Source of the DNA: Gammaproteobacteria bacterium
GTDB lineage: Bacteria > Pseudomonadota > Gammaproteobacteria > Xanthomonadales > Xanthomonadaceae
Reading direction: 5' to 3'
NCBI GenBank assembly: GCA_012510865.1
Contig: JAAZHF010000163.1
Location: 1 to 5,858 of the forward strand
DNA length: 5,858 nt
Shown: positions 5,701-5,858 of the stretch, in pieces
Position numbering within the stretch: position 1 is the stretch's first letter
Layout: the number at the start of each line of letters is the position of its first letter
The notes under the pieces: model-generated
Told to the model about the DNA's origin: nothing
Databases searched by the model: none
What the model saw: only the letters and a program-made list of their open reading frames with translations
Position numbers and translations under genes: made by a program

Positions 5701-5858
5701 TCGGCCACCCGCTCAACGTGCGCTCGCGCACCGGCCGCGGCAGCATGTTCTCGATCCGCGCGCCGCGCTCGCGGCAGGCGCTGGCGCCGCGCCGGCCGGC
5801 GCCGGAAGCCAGCCTCCCGGACTCGCTGGAGGGCATGCGGGTGCTCTGCGTCGACAAC
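2751..5858 (+). CDS. Hybrid sensor histidine kinase with SLC5 symporter-like N-terminus (CrbS/MxtR-like), 3'-truncated
   Basis: The frame stays open for 1036 codons to the window end, without a stop. Residues 1-511 form a sodium:solute symporter-like membrane domain with about 13 hydrophobic segments and family stretches such as YCSSWTFYGAVG (51-62), SIADFIAARYGR (103-114) and LPRQFHVAVVE (253-263). Residues about 547-633 resemble the STAC linker (IGASSARLVMTSALKG, 601-616). A PAS domain follows (641-758: DQGVSVVDRDMRLVSWNRRY), then a coiled coil (759-790) and HisKA with AAVSHDVLQPLNAARLF and phospho-acceptor His798. The HATPase has Asn908/Asn912, DTGPGIP from Asp939, DEFFRI and GLGLGLS (969-975). 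The last residues, MRVLCVDN, open a receiver domain, so roughly 120 residues are missing. This order is that of CrbS/MxtR, which with the regulator CrbR/ErdR control acetate use. CbrA is related but lacks the receiver. Ligand, transport activity and partner are not shown by the sequence. Confidence 0.93.
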   Translation, partial: MLPGWILLLVSLGYAALLFAVAWWGDRHPVHMRAGGTWLRPLVYSLSLAVYCSSWTFYGAVGTATRNGIGYFAIYLGPLLMLLFGWRILERLALVAQGQSTVSIADFIAARYGRAQRLAALVTLIALIAAVPYLALQYKAVALSLNVLGGGDELLASVGDPALYVAVLMALFAILYGTRQVDATEHRPGMMLAIALESMVKLVALVFVGLFAVAWFGGRELPLAEATGTLLSQSAPVGFIGQTLLAFTAILCLPRQFHVAVVECMDVGDIRRARWMFGGYLILVSLAVLPIAAAGLAMAGTGHGGQADTLVLELPMREGRDLLALFAYVGGFSAATGMVIVSSVALATMVSNDLVMPPLLARGWAQRRGGNVASTVLWIRRVAILCFAAMAYGYYRVSGSDTTLASYGLMSFAAVAQFAPALIGGLYWRGASRQGVEAGLLLGFAMWTYTLLLPTLTEAGWFGGDWLLRGPFGIEWLRPYQLFGLAGWDPLTHGTFWSLLVNVGALFLVSARWRPSFEERLRTAPFLDPYSSAKLLPGGGVPHSSVQLGDLMTLAGRIAGESTARRAFADHAAASGRGLDPAAPTDRAWAQFTERLLAAAIGASSARLVMTSALKGSGMDVAEVVAVLDEAGQDLRFDRAILSSTLDNLDQGVSVVDRDMRLVSWNRRYAEMYSYPEGMLYVGRPVADLIRYNAERGELGGGNPDIEAEVEKRIAYMRAGSPYVFERVRSSGQVVEMRGQPLPGGGYVTSYSDVTEYKRVERELREVNETLEQRVAARTREAEAAQASRTRFLAAVSHDVLQPLNAARLFASALRESDTAAEQRHLAERVDTSLRAAEELLEGLLDVSRLDTGALAPQLTDFDAAELLSDLAAQYAPLAAARGIDLRIHARSLPVRSDRRLLRRVLQNFLANALRYTREGRVVLAARPRAGEVELQVWDTGPGIPEYHLQQIFDEFFRIEQPGSWDAQGLGLGLSICQRISRVLGHPLNVRSRTGRGSMFSIRAPRSRQALAPRRPAPEASLPDSLEGMRVLCVDN

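Noticed and set aside
2730..5708. A 992-codon open frame on the - strand opposite the kinase gene
   Set aside because: It is antisense to a gene with clear domains. Its product is a low-complexity run of Arg, Gln, Ala, His and Gly with no recognisable motif, as GC-rich coding DNA typically produces in its shadow frames.

Overview
This is a GC-rich chromosomal window with every supported gene on the + strand. It looks like a gammaproteobacterium, most likely of the Xanthomonadaceae/Lysobacteraceae (Lysobacter, Luteimonas or Stenotrophomonas-like). Three things point there: the L28 and L33 proteins are close to the Enterobacteria/Pseudomonas type, the G/C-ending codon bias is very strong, and the intergenic repeats begin with GTGGGAGCGGCT, as REP elements of Pseudomonas and the Xanthomonadaceae do. 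The family call is an inference; no 16S rRNA or other direct marker is present.

Layout. Positions 1-1683 hold the end of the chromosome-partitioning operon: parA, missing about its first 10 residues at the window edge, and the complete parB, joined by an ATGA stop/start overlap. Positions 1684-2099 are a repeat-rich intergenic region. It contains a possible hairpin, a head-to-tail array of 19-bp units, a perfect inverted pair of REP-like elements, a good sigma70-type promoter and a roughly 170-nt leader. Positions 2100-2511 are rpmB-rpmG (L28 and L33), closed by a strong intrinsic-type hairpin. Positions 2573-2750 hold a second, decayed REP pair that ends just before the Shine-Dalgarno of the last gene. 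From 2751 to the window end runs one large gene, open at its 3' side. It encodes a hybrid sensor kinase whose N-terminal half is a sodium:solute symporter-like (SLC5) membrane domain, followed by STAC, PAS, HisKA and HATPase domains and the first strand of a receiver domain.

How the parts work together. ParA and ParB segregate the chromosome with parS sites that are not seen here. L28 and L33 are co-transcribed 50S proteins. The kinase is probably an independent unit that senses a carbon source, resembling CrbS/MxtR (acetate utilisation); its response regulator is not in the window. The most unusual content is the intergenic repeats. Each 19-bp unit of the array can be read as a miniature REP, a 5' GTRG tetranucleotide plus a short hairpin, and the array runs directly into a full-size REP pair without a break in phase. 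No transposase (RAYT) gene is present in the window.
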